Assembly: GCA_964581365.1 (NCBI GenBank)
Contig: CAZOOF010000010.1
Coordinates: forward strand, 1 to 47,619
DNA: 47,619 nt
Origin: JAITWN01 sp964581365
GTDB taxonomy: Bacteria; Pseudomonadota; Gammaproteobacteria; SZUA-140
Direction: 5' to 3'
Positions 25,726 through 34,270 of the stretch are shown here, in pieces. Positions within the stretch are counted from its first letter, which is position 1. Each line of letters starts with the position of its first letter. Made by a program: the position numbers and the translations under genes. The notes under the pieces are model-generated. The model searched no databases and was not told the origin of the DNA. It saw nothing but the letters and a program-made list of their open reading frames with translations.

Positions 25726-27081
25726 TCAGAAGACGAGCTGCATGATGTCATTGTAGAACGCCAGCAGCATTATGCCCACGAGGATGAAGACGCCGATACG
25801 CTGAGCTGCGATCTGCGTGGCTTCCGAGAGCGGACGCCGGCGCACCGCCTCCACCAGATAGAAAAGCAGATGTCCGCCGTCGAGAATCGGGATCGGCAGC
25901 AGATTGAGCACGCCGAGACTGATGCTGATCAGCGCCAGAAAGGAAATGAACTCGACGAGTCCGGCATCGGCCGAATCGCCGGCAAACTGCGCGATGCGGA
26001 CCGGTCCGCTGAGATTGCTCACCCCCACGTTTCCGAGCAGCATGTTGCCGAGAATGCTGAAAGTAAGCATGGTGGCGTCCCGGGTGCGGGCGGCAGCCGC
26101 TACCAGACCTTCACCCGGCCCGTACCGCTCGATGGCGCGCAGTTCCTCGGCGAAATCAGCGGGGATATGCACGCCGGCTCCGATCCGCCCGACGACGCTG
26201 CCATTCTCGCGGTGCGGATCCGGCCTGATGGTGAGCGCAATCCGGCGGCCGTCGCGCTCGATTTCGATGTCGAGATCGCGCTCGGGATTAGCCCGGATGG
26301 CGGCGCGCCAGTCTTCCCATGACTCCGGGGCCATGCCCCCGACCGACACGATGCGATCCCCCTCCTGGAGTCCGGCGCGCTCGGCGGCGCCCCCGCTCTC
26401 GATCGCACCGATGACCGCCGGGACGACGGGGCGGAACGGCATGAAACCGACGATCTCGATCAGCTCACTGCGGTCGGTGCGTGGATCGCTGCGGGCAAAA
26501 TCGAGCTCGCGCGTTTGCGGACGCCCCTCCTCGTCCACGACTTCGACGGGCACGCGCTCCCCGGCAAGGCTATGGTCGAGCAAGGCGACCAGCACCGTAT
26601 TCCATGTGGCGACGTCGCGCGCGCCGACCCTGACGATCTCATCGCCGGAATGGAAGCCGCCCTGTGCGGCGAGGCTTTGCGGCTGAACATCACCGACGAT
26701 GGGCTTCAGGCCGGTGATGCCGATGGCGAACACCAGCCAGTAGGCGAGCACCGCGAAGAGAAAATTGAAGGCCGGTCCGGCCGCGACGATAGCCATACGC
26801 CGCCCGACGGATTGGCGATTGAAGGCGCGATGCAGCTCATGGGGCTCGACCGGACCCTCGCGCTCGTCGAGCATCTGCACATAACCGCCGAGCGGCAGCA
26901 TCGCGACCACATACTCGGTCTCACCGCGACGCCAGCTCCGCAGCGGCCGGCCAAAGCCGACGGAGAACCGCAGCACCCGCACGCCGAGGCTGCGAGCAAC
27001 GATGAAATGACCGTACTCATGCACCGTCACCAGAATGCCGATCGCGACCAGGAAGGAAAGCAGCGACCAGAGCACGCTCAA
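25726..27081 (-). CDS. rseP: Site-2 protease RseP
   Basis: Intramembrane zinc metalloprotease that cleaves anti-sigma factor RseA after DegS, activating sigma-E, and clears signal peptide remnants. The 451 residues have HEYGH (21-25) in the first membrane segment, two PDZ domains between about 110 and 300 (GGFHSGDEIVRVG, AGLQEGDRIVSVGG) and NLLPIPILDGGHLL in a C-terminal membrane segment. The start is TTG at 27081, overlapping the dxr stop as TTGA, with GGGGAG 9 nt upstream. A GTG two codons on is an alternative. Confidence 0.95.
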   Translation of the reverse strand: MSVLWSLLSFLVAIGILVTVHEYGHFIVARSLGVRVLRFSVGFGRPLRSWRRGETEYVVAMLPLGGYVQMLDEREGPVEPHELHRAFNRQSVGRRMAIVAAGPAFNFLFAVLAYWLVFAIGITGLKPIVGDVQPQSLAAQGGFHSGDEIVRVGARDVATWNTVLVALLDHSLAGERVPVEVVDEEGRPQTRELDFARSDPRTDRSELIEIVGFMPFRPVVPAVIGAIESGGAAERAGLQEGDRIVSVGGMAPESWEDWRAAIRANPERDLDIEIERDGRRIALTIRPDPHRENGSVVGRIGAGVHIPADFAEELRAIERYGPGEGLVAAAARTRDATMLTFSILGNMLLGNVGVSNLSGPVRIAQFAGDSADAGLVEFISFLALISISLGVLNLLPIPILDGGHLLFYLVEAVRRRPLSEATQIAAQRIGVFILVGIMLLAFYNDIMQLVF

Positions 27082-28271
27082 CGTACCGCACTCCCCGCGC
27101 GGCTGTACAAGGCCTGAGCTGCGTGGCCGCGGGCGCGTCGATCCGCCTCCAGCACGGAGTCGAGATCGCTGATCACCTCTGCCGGCATCGCCGCCATCGT
27201 GTGCTCGATCACCCGCGCGATGTCAGTGAAGCGGATCGCGCCGTCGAGGAAAGCCGCCACCGCCACTTCGTTCGCGGCGTTCATGATGGCCGGCATGGTG
27301 CCGCCTTCGCGGGCGGCTGCATACGCGTAGGCCAGACAGGGGAAGCGCTCGTGATCCGGCGGCTCGAAGTCGAGGCGCCCGACCGCGAGCAGATCGAGGC
27401 GCTGCGCGCCGGACATGCGCCGCTGCGGCCAGGCCAGAGCGTGGGCGATCGGCACCCGCATATCCGGCGAAGCGAGCTGCGCCAGCACCGAACCGTCGAT
27501 GTATTCCACCAGCGAATGGACGACGCTCTGCGGGTGCACCAGCACATCGACCCGGTCCGGATCCGCGTCGAACAGCAGGCAGGCCTCGATGACCTCCAGC
27601 CCTTTGTTCATCATCGTCGCCGAGTCCACGGATATCTTGCGCCCCATCACCCAGTTGGGATGGGCACAGGCCTGATCCGGTCCGACGTCATCGAGCGCGG
27701 ACAGCGGCAGCGTACGGAACGGACCGCCGGAGGATGTGAGCAGGATACGGCGGACGCCAACCTGCTGCAGGCCGTCGCGATAATCGGCCGGCATGCACTG
27801 GAAAACGGCGTTGTGTTCGCTGTCGATCGGGAGCAGCTCGGCGCCATGGGCACGCACCTCGTCCATGAACAGGCGCCCCGCCATCACCAGCGCCTCCTTG
27901 TTGGCAAGCAAGATGCGCTTGCCGGCGCGCGCGGCAGCGAGCGTAGGCAGCAGTCCGGCAGCGCCCACGATCGCTGCCATGACATAGTCGGTCTGCGTGA
28001 GCGTGGTGACGTGACAGAGCCCTTCGTCACCGGCCAGCACCTCCGTCGTCAACCCCGCGGCGCGAAGCTTCGCGCGCAGGCGCTCGGCCGCATCGGCGTC
28101 TGCCATGACGGCATATTCCGGACGGAAACGCTCGCACTGCTGGCTCAGCGCCTCCGCGTCGGTGTTGGCAGTGAGCGCCACCACCCGGTAACTGTCGGGA
28201 TAGCGCGCGAGGACATCGAGGGTGTTGACGCCGATCGAGCCGGTGGATCCGAGCACGCAAACGCCGATCAC
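27078..28271 (-). CDS. dxr: 1-deoxy-D-xylulose 5-phosphate reductoisomerase
   Basis: Second enzyme of the MEP isoprenoid pathway, forming 2-C-methylerythritol 4-phosphate with NADPH. The GTG start at 28271 gives 397 residues (E. coli 398) with the N-terminal Rossmann motif LGSTGSIG (7-14), LLANKEALVMAG, the metal and substrate residues of LPIDSEHNAVFQ and the flexible-loop region MGRKISVDSATMMNKGLE. The start overlaps the cdsA stop as GTGA with AGGGAG 7 nt upstream. The open frame continues upstream, but that part is a shadow of cdsA. Confidence 0.95.
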   Translation of the reverse strand: MIGVCVLGSTGSIGVNTLDVLARYPDSYRVVALTANTDAEALSQQCERFRPEYAVMADADAAERLRAKLRAAGLTTEVLAGDEGLCHVTTLTQTDYVMAAIVGAAGLLPTLAAARAGKRILLANKEALVMAGRLFMDEVRAHGAELLPIDSEHNAVFQCMPADYRDGLQQVGVRRILLTSSGGPFRTLPLSALDDVGPDQACAHPNWVMGRKISVDSATMMNKGLEVIEACLLFDADPDRVDVLVHPQSVVHSLVEYIDGSVLAQLASPDMRVPIAHALAWPQRRMSGAQRLDLLAVGRLDFEPPDHERFPCLAYAYAAAREGGTMPAIMNAANEVAVAAFLDGAIRFTDIARVIEHTMAAMPAEVISDLDSVLEADRRARGHAAQALYSRAGSAVR

Positions 28272-29110
28272 GGCATCACTCCCTGGGCCGCGAGACCGAG
28301 CGCGAACACCGGCGCCGCAGCGGTGATGCTGTCGATTCGGTCGAGCACTCCGCCGTGTCCGGGGAGGATGCGACCGCTGTCCTTCACTCCCGCGATCCGT
28401 TTGACCAGGCTCTCGAACAGGTCGCCTACGATCGAGATCAGAACGGTGGCCAGCCCCAGCACCATCAGCCCGCCAAGCATCGCCGGCCCGGTTCGATCCA
28501 GCCACACGGCGCAGCCTCCGGCGACTATCGCGCCGGCAAGCAGCGCGCCCCAGACGCCCTGCCAGGTCTTGCCCGGACTCACGCGCGAAGCCAGCTTGTC
28601 CCGTCCGAAAGTCCGCCCGGCGACATATGCCCCGCTGTCCGCACCCCAGACGAGCAGCATGAAGGCGAGCACCAGCCCACCGCCGATGAACGGAGTAGCA
28701 TGCATGAGCGTCACCGCGATCCAGGCAGGCACCAGCACGACGATCCCTGCCAGCACGCGCTGCGGCAGCCCGGCATCGCCGATGAGCCAGGCCGGCGCCG
28801 TCGCGTCGTTCTGGTAGCGCAGGATCATGTTCAGCGTGTAGATCCACCAGGCAGACGCCGCCACCATGAGCGCGACGCGCAGCTCGGGAATGCTCGTCAT
28901 CCACAGTCCGAGCGGCATCGCAGCGGCCACCGCGAGCACGAACACCGGTCGCCAAGGGCGGGGAAACCGCATCAGAGCCGCCCATTCGTGGGCGCCGATC
29001 AGCACGATGAAGGCGAGAAGAAGCGAGAAGTGGCGTGTGGGAAGCGCGAAGACCGCCCAGACGAAAAGCGGCAGCAGGACGGCGATGGTGATCAGGCGAT
29101 GCTTAAGCAC
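28268..29110 (-). CDS. cdsA: Phosphatidate cytidylyltransferase
   Basis: Integral inner-membrane enzyme that makes CDP-diacylglycerol, precursor of all phospholipids. The 280 residues contain about eight hydrophobic segments and the family signature SRVSPGKTWQGVWGALL and KRIAGVKDSGRILPGHGGVLDRIDS, with Asp ligands for magnesium. I chose the GTG at 29110: it overlaps the uppS stop by 8 bp, follows GCAGG, and gives the membrane segment start LKHRLITIAVLL. The upstream open frame lies within uppS. Confidence 0.94.
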   Translation of the reverse strand: MLKHRLITIAVLLPLFVWAVFALPTRHFSLLLAFIVLIGAHEWAALMRFPRPWRPVFVLAVAAAMPLGLWMTSIPELRVALMVAASAWWIYTLNMILRYQNDATAPAWLIGDAGLPQRVLAGIVVLVPAWIAVTLMHATPFIGGGLVLAFMLLVWGADSGAYVAGRTFGRDKLASRVSPGKTWQGVWGALLAGAIVAGGCAVWLDRTGPAMLGGLMVLGLATVLISIVGDLFESLVKRIAGVKDSGRILPGHGGVLDRIDSITAAAPVFALGLAAQGVMP

Positions 29111-29888
29111 CTTGCACCTGCTCGATCTGTTCGCCGGTCCGTCCGAAGCGCCGCTGGCGGCTGGCAAAGGACGTCAGTGCGTCCTCGAAGGCCTGCTCGT
29201 CGAAGTCGGGCCACAGGACATCGGTGAAATAGAGCTCGGTGTAGGCGAGCTGCCACAGCAGAAAGTTGCTGATCCGCTGCTCGCCGCCGGTGCGGATGAA
29301 CAGGTCCGGCTCCGGCACGTCACGCAGCTCGAGCAGCGATGCGAGCGTGCTCTCATCCACTTGCTCAGCAGCCAGAAGGCCTTGCTCCACCCGGCGCGCG
29401 AGTTCACGCGCCGCCTGCGTCAGATCCCAGCGGCCACCGTAGTTGACGGCCACCGTCAGCGCCAGACCGGTGCATGCCGCCGTTCGGGCCTCGGCCTCGG
29501 CCATTGCGCCGTTCAGGGTATCGCCGAAAGCGCTGCGGTCACCGATGAAACGCAGCCGCACATTGGCCTCGCGCAGCGATTCGACCTCACGCCGGATCGC
29601 GGTCATCAGCAGATCGAACAGCAGAGTGACTTCACGTTCGGGACGGCGCCAGTTCTCGCTGCTGAACGCAAACAGCGTGAGCGCGCCGACCCCCTTGCGC
29701 TGACAGGATCGGACGATACCGCGCACCGCTTCCACACCGGCGCGATGACCGGCGAAGCGGGGAAGATGCCGCTGCCGTGCCCAGCGACCATTGCCATCCA
29801 TGATGACCGCGACGTGCGCGGGCAGCCCGCCACTGGCCGGCAGATCCGGGGCCGGCGGAGGACTCGATGATTTGCGAAATAAAGCCAT
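29103..29888 (-). CDS. uppS: Undecaprenyl diphosphate synthase
   Basis: cis-Prenyltransferase that builds C55 undecaprenyl diphosphate, the lipid carrier for peptidoglycan and O-antigen. It has the MDGNGRWARQR motif with catalytic D31, FSSENWRRP, and the C-terminal DLFIRTGGEQRISNFLLWQLAYTE-type region. The ATG at 29888 gives 261 residues with a 20-residue Pro/Ser-rich leader before the core; a start at 29948 would add 20 residues. No convincing ribosome site supports either, so the start is uncertain. Confidence 0.94.
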   Translation of the reverse strand: MALFRKSSSPPPAPDLPASGGLPAHVAVIMDGNGRWARQRHLPRFAGHRAGVEAVRGIVRSCQRKGVGALTLFAFSSENWRRPEREVTLLFDLLMTAIRREVESLREANVRLRFIGDRSAFGDTLNGAMAEAEARTAACTGLALTVAVNYGGRWDLTQAARELARRVEQGLLAAEQVDESTLASLLELRDVPEPDLFIRTGGEQRISNFLLWQLAYTELYFTDVLWPDFDEQAFEDALTSFASRQRRFGRTGEQIEQVQGA

Positions 29889-29989
29889 GTGCAGGAAGTC
29901 CAGTGTTCGCGTCTCAGTCCGGGCGGCGATCCGCCTGTCCTCGCGCATCGATGGAAGATGCGATCCCTCGACGCCCCGTCCGACGCCCG

Positions 29990-30547
29990 TCAGACCTCCA
30001 TGAGATCCGCTTCTTTCTCCTGCAGCACCTTCTCGATGGCGGCGACATATTTGTCGGTGAGCTTCTGGATCTCGTCCTGTCCGCGGCGCTCATCGTCCTC
30101 GCTGATCGCCTTCTCCTTCACCAAATCCTTGAGCGTGCTGATCGCTTCGCGGCGGATATTGCGAATCGCCACCCGGGCAGTCTCCGCTTCTCCGCGCACG
30201 ATCTTGACCATGTCGCGACGACGCTCTTCGGTGAGAGCAGGCAATACCACGCGAATGACATTGCCGGCCGTGGAGGGATTCAGCCCGAGATCGGAAGTCA
30301 TGATCGCCTTCTCGACCACCGGCACCATGTTCCGCTCCCAGGGAGTCACGGTGAGCATCCGCGCCTCGGCCACGGCAACGGTGGCGACCTGGCTGAGCGG
30401 CACATCGTTGCCGTAGTACGGCACCCGGACATGGTCCAAGAGGCTGGTATGGGCGCGCCCCGTGCGCACCTTTGACAGTTCCTGCTTCAGGGACTCGACG
30501 CTCTTGCCCATGCGTTGCTCGGCGTCCTTCTTGATGTCATTGATCAT
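29990..30547 (-). CDS. frr: Ribosome recycling factor
   Basis: Splits post-termination ribosomes with EF-G. The ATG at 30547 gives 185 residues, identical to the E. coli length, with the usual start MINDIKKDAEQRM and the motifs LSKVRTGRAHTSLLD and GNVIRVVLPALTEERR. A GTG one codon earlier is also possible. GGAGG is inside the last codons of pyrH, so translation is coupled with it. Confidence 0.96.
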   Translation of the reverse strand: MINDIKKDAEQRMGKSVESLKQELSKVRTGRAHTSLLDHVRVPYYGNDVPLSQVATVAVAEARMLTVTPWERNMVPVVEKAIMTSDLGLNPSTAGNVIRVVLPALTEERRRDMVKIVRGEAETARVAIRNIRREAISTLKDLVKEKAISEDDERRGQDEIQKLTDKYVAAIEKVLQEKEADLMEV

Positions 30548-31290
30548 CACGCCTCCTCGACGATGGTCCCTTCGTTACCTTCCATCACCACGCGGCGCAG
30601 CGCGCCCGGTTTGTTGATGTTGAATACGCGCAGCGGCATGCGGTTATCGCGGCACAGCACGATGGCCGTGGCATCCATCACATCCAGCCTGCGCTCGAGC
30701 ACCTGATCGTAGGTCAGATGACGATAGAACTCGGCATCCGGATGCAGGTTGGGATCGGCGGAATAGACTCCATCCACCTTGGTCGCCTTGAGCACTGCGT
30801 CCGCGCCGATTTCTATGCCGCGCAGACTGGCGGCCGAGTCGGTGGTGAAGAAAGGATTGCCGGTGCCGGCGGCGAACACCACCACCCGCCCCTTCTCGAG
30901 GTGACGGATGGCGCGCCGCCGAATGTAGTCCTCGCAAATCTGATGGATCTGGATCGCCGACATGACACGGACCTGCATGCCGTTGTGCTCGAGACTGTCC
31001 TGAATGGCGAGCGCGTTGATCACGGTCGCCAGCATGCCCATCTGGTCGCCGGTTACCCGCTCCATGCCGCCGCGGGCAAGCTGGATGCCGCGGAAGATGT
31101 TGCCGCCGCCGATGACCACAGCGACCTGAACCCCGTCCTCGACCAGGCTCTTGATCTCCAGCGCCACCCGCTGCAGCACGCCCGGGTTGACTCCATAGGC
31201 ATCGCCGCCCATCAGCGCTTCACCGCTGAGCTTCAGCAGGATGCGCCGATAGAACGGGCCGGACGGTTGCGCGCTCTCCTCCACCGGCAT
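30547..31290 (-). CDS. pyrH: UMP kinase
   Basis: Hexameric bacterial UMP kinase forming UDP in pyrimidine nucleotide synthesis, regulated in relatives by GTP and UTP. The 247 residues show RILLKLSGEALMG, VAVVIGGGNIFRG, FAAGTGNPFFTTDSAA and ATKVDGVYSADP, all typical of this amino-acid-kinase-fold family. The ATG shares one base with the tsf stop (TAATG). Confidence 0.96.
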   Translation of the reverse strand: MPVEESAQPSGPFYRRILLKLSGEALMGGDAYGVNPGVLQRVALEIKSLVEDGVQVAVVIGGGNIFRGIQLARGGMERVTGDQMGMLATVINALAIQDSLEHNGMQVRVMSAIQIHQICEDYIRRRAIRHLEKGRVVVFAAGTGNPFFTTDSAASLRGIEIGADAVLKATKVDGVYSADPNLHPDAEFYRHLTYDQVLERRLDVMDATAIVLCRDNRMPLRVFNINKPGALRRVVMEGNEGTIVEEA

Positions 31291-32174
31291 TATTCCCCGC
31301 GCACCTGGGCCATGACTTCCTGGGCGAAGTCCGTGGTCTCCTTTTCGATGCCCTCTCCGACCTCGAAACGCTCGAAGCGGATGACCTTCGCGCCGGCATC
31401 GGACAGCAGCTTGCCAACGGTGATGTCGGGATCCTTCACGAACGGCTGGCCGACCAGGGTGGTTTCGGCCAGGAACTTCTTGATTCGTCCGCCAACCATC
31501 TTCTCGATGATATCGGCGGGCTTGCCGCTCTCGGCCGCCTGGGCCTTGAAAATCTCGCGCTCGCGCTCGATCACATCCGCCGGCACCTGCTCCTCGGAAA
31601 TGGCGAGCGGCTTGCTGGCGGCGATATGCATGGCAATATCGCGGCCGAGCGTGGCATCACCGCCCTGGAGCTGCACCAGCACGCCGATGCGGGTGCCGTG
31701 GACATAGCCGGCAATGGTGCCTTCGCCAGTGAAGCGCACCAGACGGCGAATGTTGATGTTCTCTCCGATCTTTGCCACCAGCTCGCGACGCACCGTGTCG
31801 ATGGTCTCCGCGCCGCCAGACTGCGCCGGCGCTGCCAGCAGGGCTTCGGCATCATCGATGCCGTCTTCGATCGCGCGCTTCAGCGCATGCTCCGCGAAAT
31901 CGTTGAACGCATCGCCCTTGGCCACGAAGTCGGTTTCGCAATTGACCTCGACCATGGCTCCGACGCCGCCTTCGGCGTGCAGCACGATGCGCCCTTCGGC
32001 AGCGGTGCGGCCTGCCCGCTTGTCGGCCTTCACCAGACCCTGCTTGCGCATCAGTTCGACGGCAGCCTCGACGTCACCGCCGGTCTCCACCAGCGCGCGC
32101 TTGCACTCCATCAGTCCCGAACCGGTGCGCTCGCGCAGTTCCTTGACCAGACCCGCTGTAATTTCCACTGTCAT
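31290..32174 (-). CDS. tsf: Elongation factor Ts
   Basis: Nucleotide exchange factor for EF-Tu. The ATG at 32174 (294 residues) follows AAGGA at good spacing and gives MTVEITAGLVKELRERTGSG. The UBA-like N-terminal domain, the TDFVAKGD-type core motif (ETDFVAKGDAFNDF) and the C-terminal coiled region are present. The open frame runs upstream into rpsB but has no family sequence. It forms the classical rpsB-tsf operon, 28 bp after rpsB. Confidence 0.96.
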   Translation of the reverse strand: MTVEITAGLVKELRERTGSGLMECKRALVETGGDVEAAVELMRKQGLVKADKRAGRTAAEGRIVLHAEGGVGAMVEVNCETDFVAKGDAFNDFAEHALKRAIEDGIDDAEALLAAPAQSGGAETIDTVRRELVAKIGENINIRRLVRFTGEGTIAGYVHGTRIGVLVQLQGGDATLGRDIAMHIAASKPLAISEEQVPADVIEREREIFKAQAAESGKPADIIEKMVGGRIKKFLAETTLVGQPFVKDPDITVGKLLSDAGAKVIRFERFEVGEGIEKETTDFAQEVMAQVRGE

Positions 32175-32202
32175 GATTCCTTGTCCTCGCTGCTGACGGC
32201 GC

Positions 32203-33093
32203 TCAGGACTGAGCGCCGGTGAGGGATTCTTCCGTGTCCTGACCTTCGGCGGCCGCATCGGCATCGCTGTCGCCTTCCGCCTCACCCTTGCCGGCCGAGG
32301 CGCGACGCTGCTTCACCGCCACCTTCTTCGCCGGCTTTCTGGCGCCGCGGCGCGCCTCGCCCTCACTGTCGTCCACTTCGACGAACTCGTCCGCATCGCC
32401 CTGCAGGGACGCGGCACGGCTCTCCAGAATGGCGTCGGCCGCGCTGCGGGCGTAGAGCGTGATGGCGCGGATTGCGTCGTCATTACCCGGAATCACGTAA
32501 TCGATTCCCTCAGGGCTGTTGTTGGTGTCGACCACACCGATCACCGGAATGCCAAGTTTGCGGGCTTCGCTCACCGCGATCTTTTCATGACCAACGTCGA
32601 TGACGAAGAGAGCATCCGGCAGCCCGGAGATGTCCTTGATGCCGCCCAGATTGCGCTCCAGCTTCTCGAGCTCGCGGCGCAGACTCAGCTGCTCCTTCTT
32701 GCTGACACGCTCGGCGCCGCCACGCTCCTCGAACATGGCTTCCAGCTCCTTGAGACGGCGGATCGACTGTTTCACGGTCTTGAAGTTGGTCATCATGCCG
32801 CCCATCCAGCGCTGGCTGACATAGGGCATGCCGCAGCGCTGCGCCTCCTGCTGCACGATGTCACGCGCTGCGCGCTTGGTGCCGACGAAGAGGATGGAGC
32901 CCTTCTTCGCCGCCAGACGACCGAGGAAATTCATCGCGTCGTTGAACAGCGGCAGCGTGGTTTCAAGATTGATGATGTGAATCTTGCTGCGCTCCCCATA
33001 GATGTAGGGAGCCATGCGGGGATTCCAGTAACGGGCCTGATGACCGAAGTGCACGCCGGACTCGAGCATCTGGCGCATGGTGACATTTGCCAT
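32203..33093 (-). CDS. rpsB: 30S ribosomal protein S2 with long charged C-terminal tail
   Basis: Small-subunit protein S2, starting MANVTMRQMLESGVHFGHQ with AAGGAG 8 nt upstream of the ATG at 33093. Conserved blocks include RWMGGMMTNF and GIVDTN-like GVVDTNNSPEGIDYVIPGNDDA. The product has 296 residues against 241 in E. coli: after the normal core about 60 residues of mixed acidic and Lys/Arg/Ala-rich sequence follow, predicted disordered. The gene leads the long cluster and has a promoter with a GC-rich discriminator. In E. coli S2 represses its own operon at the leader, and the same may hold here. Confidence 0.96.
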   Translation of the reverse strand: MANVTMRQMLESGVHFGHQARYWNPRMAPYIYGERSKIHIINLETTLPLFNDAMNFLGRLAAKKGSILFVGTKRAARDIVQQEAQRCGMPYVSQRWMGGMMTNFKTVKQSIRRLKELEAMFEERGGAERVSKKEQLSLRRELEKLERNLGGIKDISGLPDALFVIDVGHEKIAVSEARKLGIPVIGVVDTNNSPEGIDYVIPGNDDAIRAITLYARSAADAILESRAASLQGDADEFVEVDDSEGEARRGARKPAKKVAVKQRRASAGKGEAEGDSDADAAAEGQDTEESLTGAQS

Positions 33094-33196
33094 GATCAAA
33101 ACTCCTTATCGGGTTGAGCCTCCATGTGCCTCACGCACCTGAACCCGGCCGTCCGGCCAGGCACCCGAGTGCGCTGCAATGACACATGTGTGTATT

Positions 33197-33212
33197 TCCC
33201 GCGTTTGCGGGA
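33197..33212 (-). promoter_or_regulatory. Stem-loop at the predicted 5' end of the rpsB mRNA
   Basis: TCCCGC (33197-33202) and GCGGGA (33207-33212) form a 6-bp stem with a 4-nt loop, placed where the rpsB transcript should begin. A 5'-terminal stem-loop could protect the mRNA from RNase E or take part in S2 feedback. Confidence 0.45.
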
Positions 33213-33214
33213 GC

Positions 33215-33252
33215 ACGCATTATACTCGGAATGTACTTTATATATAATGCGT
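33215..33252. promoter_or_regulatory. Mirrored divergent promoters of rpsB and map
   Basis: A perfect 10-bp inverted repeat, ACGCATTATA (33215-33224) and TATAATGCGT (33243-33252), places a consensus -10 box TATAAT reading outward on each strand, 18 bp apart. Each -10 box lies where the other promoter would have its -35, and neither has a good -35. The GC-rich bases after each TATAAT resemble the discriminator of growth-rate-controlled ribosomal promoters. The minus-strand copy lies about 120 bp before rpsB; the plus-strand copy lies about 250 bp before map. Confidence 0.6.
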
Positions 33253-33324
33253 TGCGCGCGCTTTATACCACATCCGCCGGCGCCGCACAAATGGCCGGCC
33301 GGAATTCCCGGAACATCGGCATGG

Positions 33325-33353
33325 TTCAAACAAGACCCGGTTCGCGCTACCAT
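33325..33353 (+). promoter_or_regulatory. Second predicted promoter of map-glnD
   Basis: TTCAAA (33325-33330), 17-bp spacer, TACCAT (33348-33353), within the palindrome GCGCTACCATAGCGC. It is closer to map than the mirrored -10 element, leaving a leader of about 138 nt without any recognisable gene. Confidence 0.4.
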
Positions 33354-33498
33354 AGCGCCGTCACGAGTCGCGGAAATTCCTGTCGCGACAGGCAGTAAGG
33401 TCACCCGCCCGAGGCATCGTTCAGCGCCCGCCGCCGCCCCAGGCGCGCAGGGCTGCCGCCTGCCGCACGGACGCACGACCGATCACAATGGACGGAGC

Positions 33499-34266
33499 AT
33501 GGGCATACATATAAAGAAGGGTTCGGAAATCGAAGGGATGCGGACTGCCGGACGGCTCGCCGGCGAGGTTCTGGCAATGATCCGCGAGCATGTGCAACCC
33601 GGCATCACCACCGATGAACTCAATCGCATCTGCCATGAGTACATCACCGAGGTACAGCAGGCGATCCCCGCTCCGCTCAACTACCACGGCTTCCCGAAGT
33701 CGATCTGCACCTCGGTCAATCATGTGGTATGTCATGGCATTCCGGGCCCGCGCGCGCTCAAGGACGGCGATATCGTCAACATCGATATCACCGTGATCAA
33801 GGACGGCTGGCATGGCGACACCAGCAAGATGTTCTTCGTCGGCGAACCTTCGATCATGGCCCACCGGGTGACGCAGATCGCCTATGAATGCATGCGCCTC
33901 GCTATCGAGATGGTGCGCCCCGGAGTTCAGCTCGGCGATCTCGGACATGCCATGCAGCAGCATGCCGAAACGGCCGGGATGTCGGTGGTGCGCGAGTATT
34001 GCGGCCATGGCATCGGACGGCAGTTCCATGAGGAACCGCAGGTTCTCCATTATGGTACGCCCGGCACCGGCGTCACCCTCGAGCCCGGCATGACCTTCAC
34101 CATCGAGCCCATGATCAACGCCGGTCGACGCCACGTCAAACTGCTGCCCGATGGCTGGACCGTGGTCACGAAAGACCGCAGCCTGTCGGCGCAGTGGGAG
34201 CACACCATCCTGGTGACCGACGACGGCTTCGAGGTTCTGACTCTCGCTCCCGGCGAGGAACTCTGA
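33499..34266 (+). CDS. map: Methionine aminopeptidase type I
   Basis: Removes N-terminal methionine from nascent proteins using two metal ions. The ATG at 33499 gives 255 residues. Metal ligands are in DGDIVNIDITVIKDGWHGDTSKMF (two Asp), the histidine of GHGIGRQFHEEP, the glutamate of FTIEP and the final QWEHT. The frame is open upstream to 33124, but that part lies in the rpsB-map promoter region and shows no family likeness. GGAG lies only 1 nt from the ATG, an unusually short spacing. glnD starts 4 bp after the stop. Confidence 0.95.
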   Translation: MGIHIKKGSEIEGMRTAGRLAGEVLAMIREHVQPGITTDELNRICHEYITEVQQAIPAPLNYHGFPKSICTSVNHVVCHGIPGPRALKDGDIVNIDITVIKDGWHGDTSKMFFVGEPSIMAHRVTQIAYECMRLAIEMVRPGVQLGDLGHAMQQHAETAGMSVVREYCGHGIGRQFHEEPQVLHYGTPGTGVTLEPGMTFTIEPMINAGRRHVKLLPDGWTVVTKDRSLSAQWEHTILVTDDGFEVLTLAPGEEL

Positions 34267-34270
34267 AGCA

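Noticed and set aside
27123..28817. A 564-codon open frame antisense to dxr and cdsA
   Set aside because: Shadow frame in high-GC DNA, crossing two well-supported genes.
28272..28985. Extension of dxr 238 codons upstream
   Set aside because: The extension is within cdsA and has no Dxr sequence; the GTG at 28271 gives the standard length and N terminus with a ribosome site.
33124..33498. Upstream extension of map by 125 codons
   Set aside because: The region holds the divergent promoters and the extension has no methionine aminopeptidase likeness; the ATG at 33499 gives the standard length.
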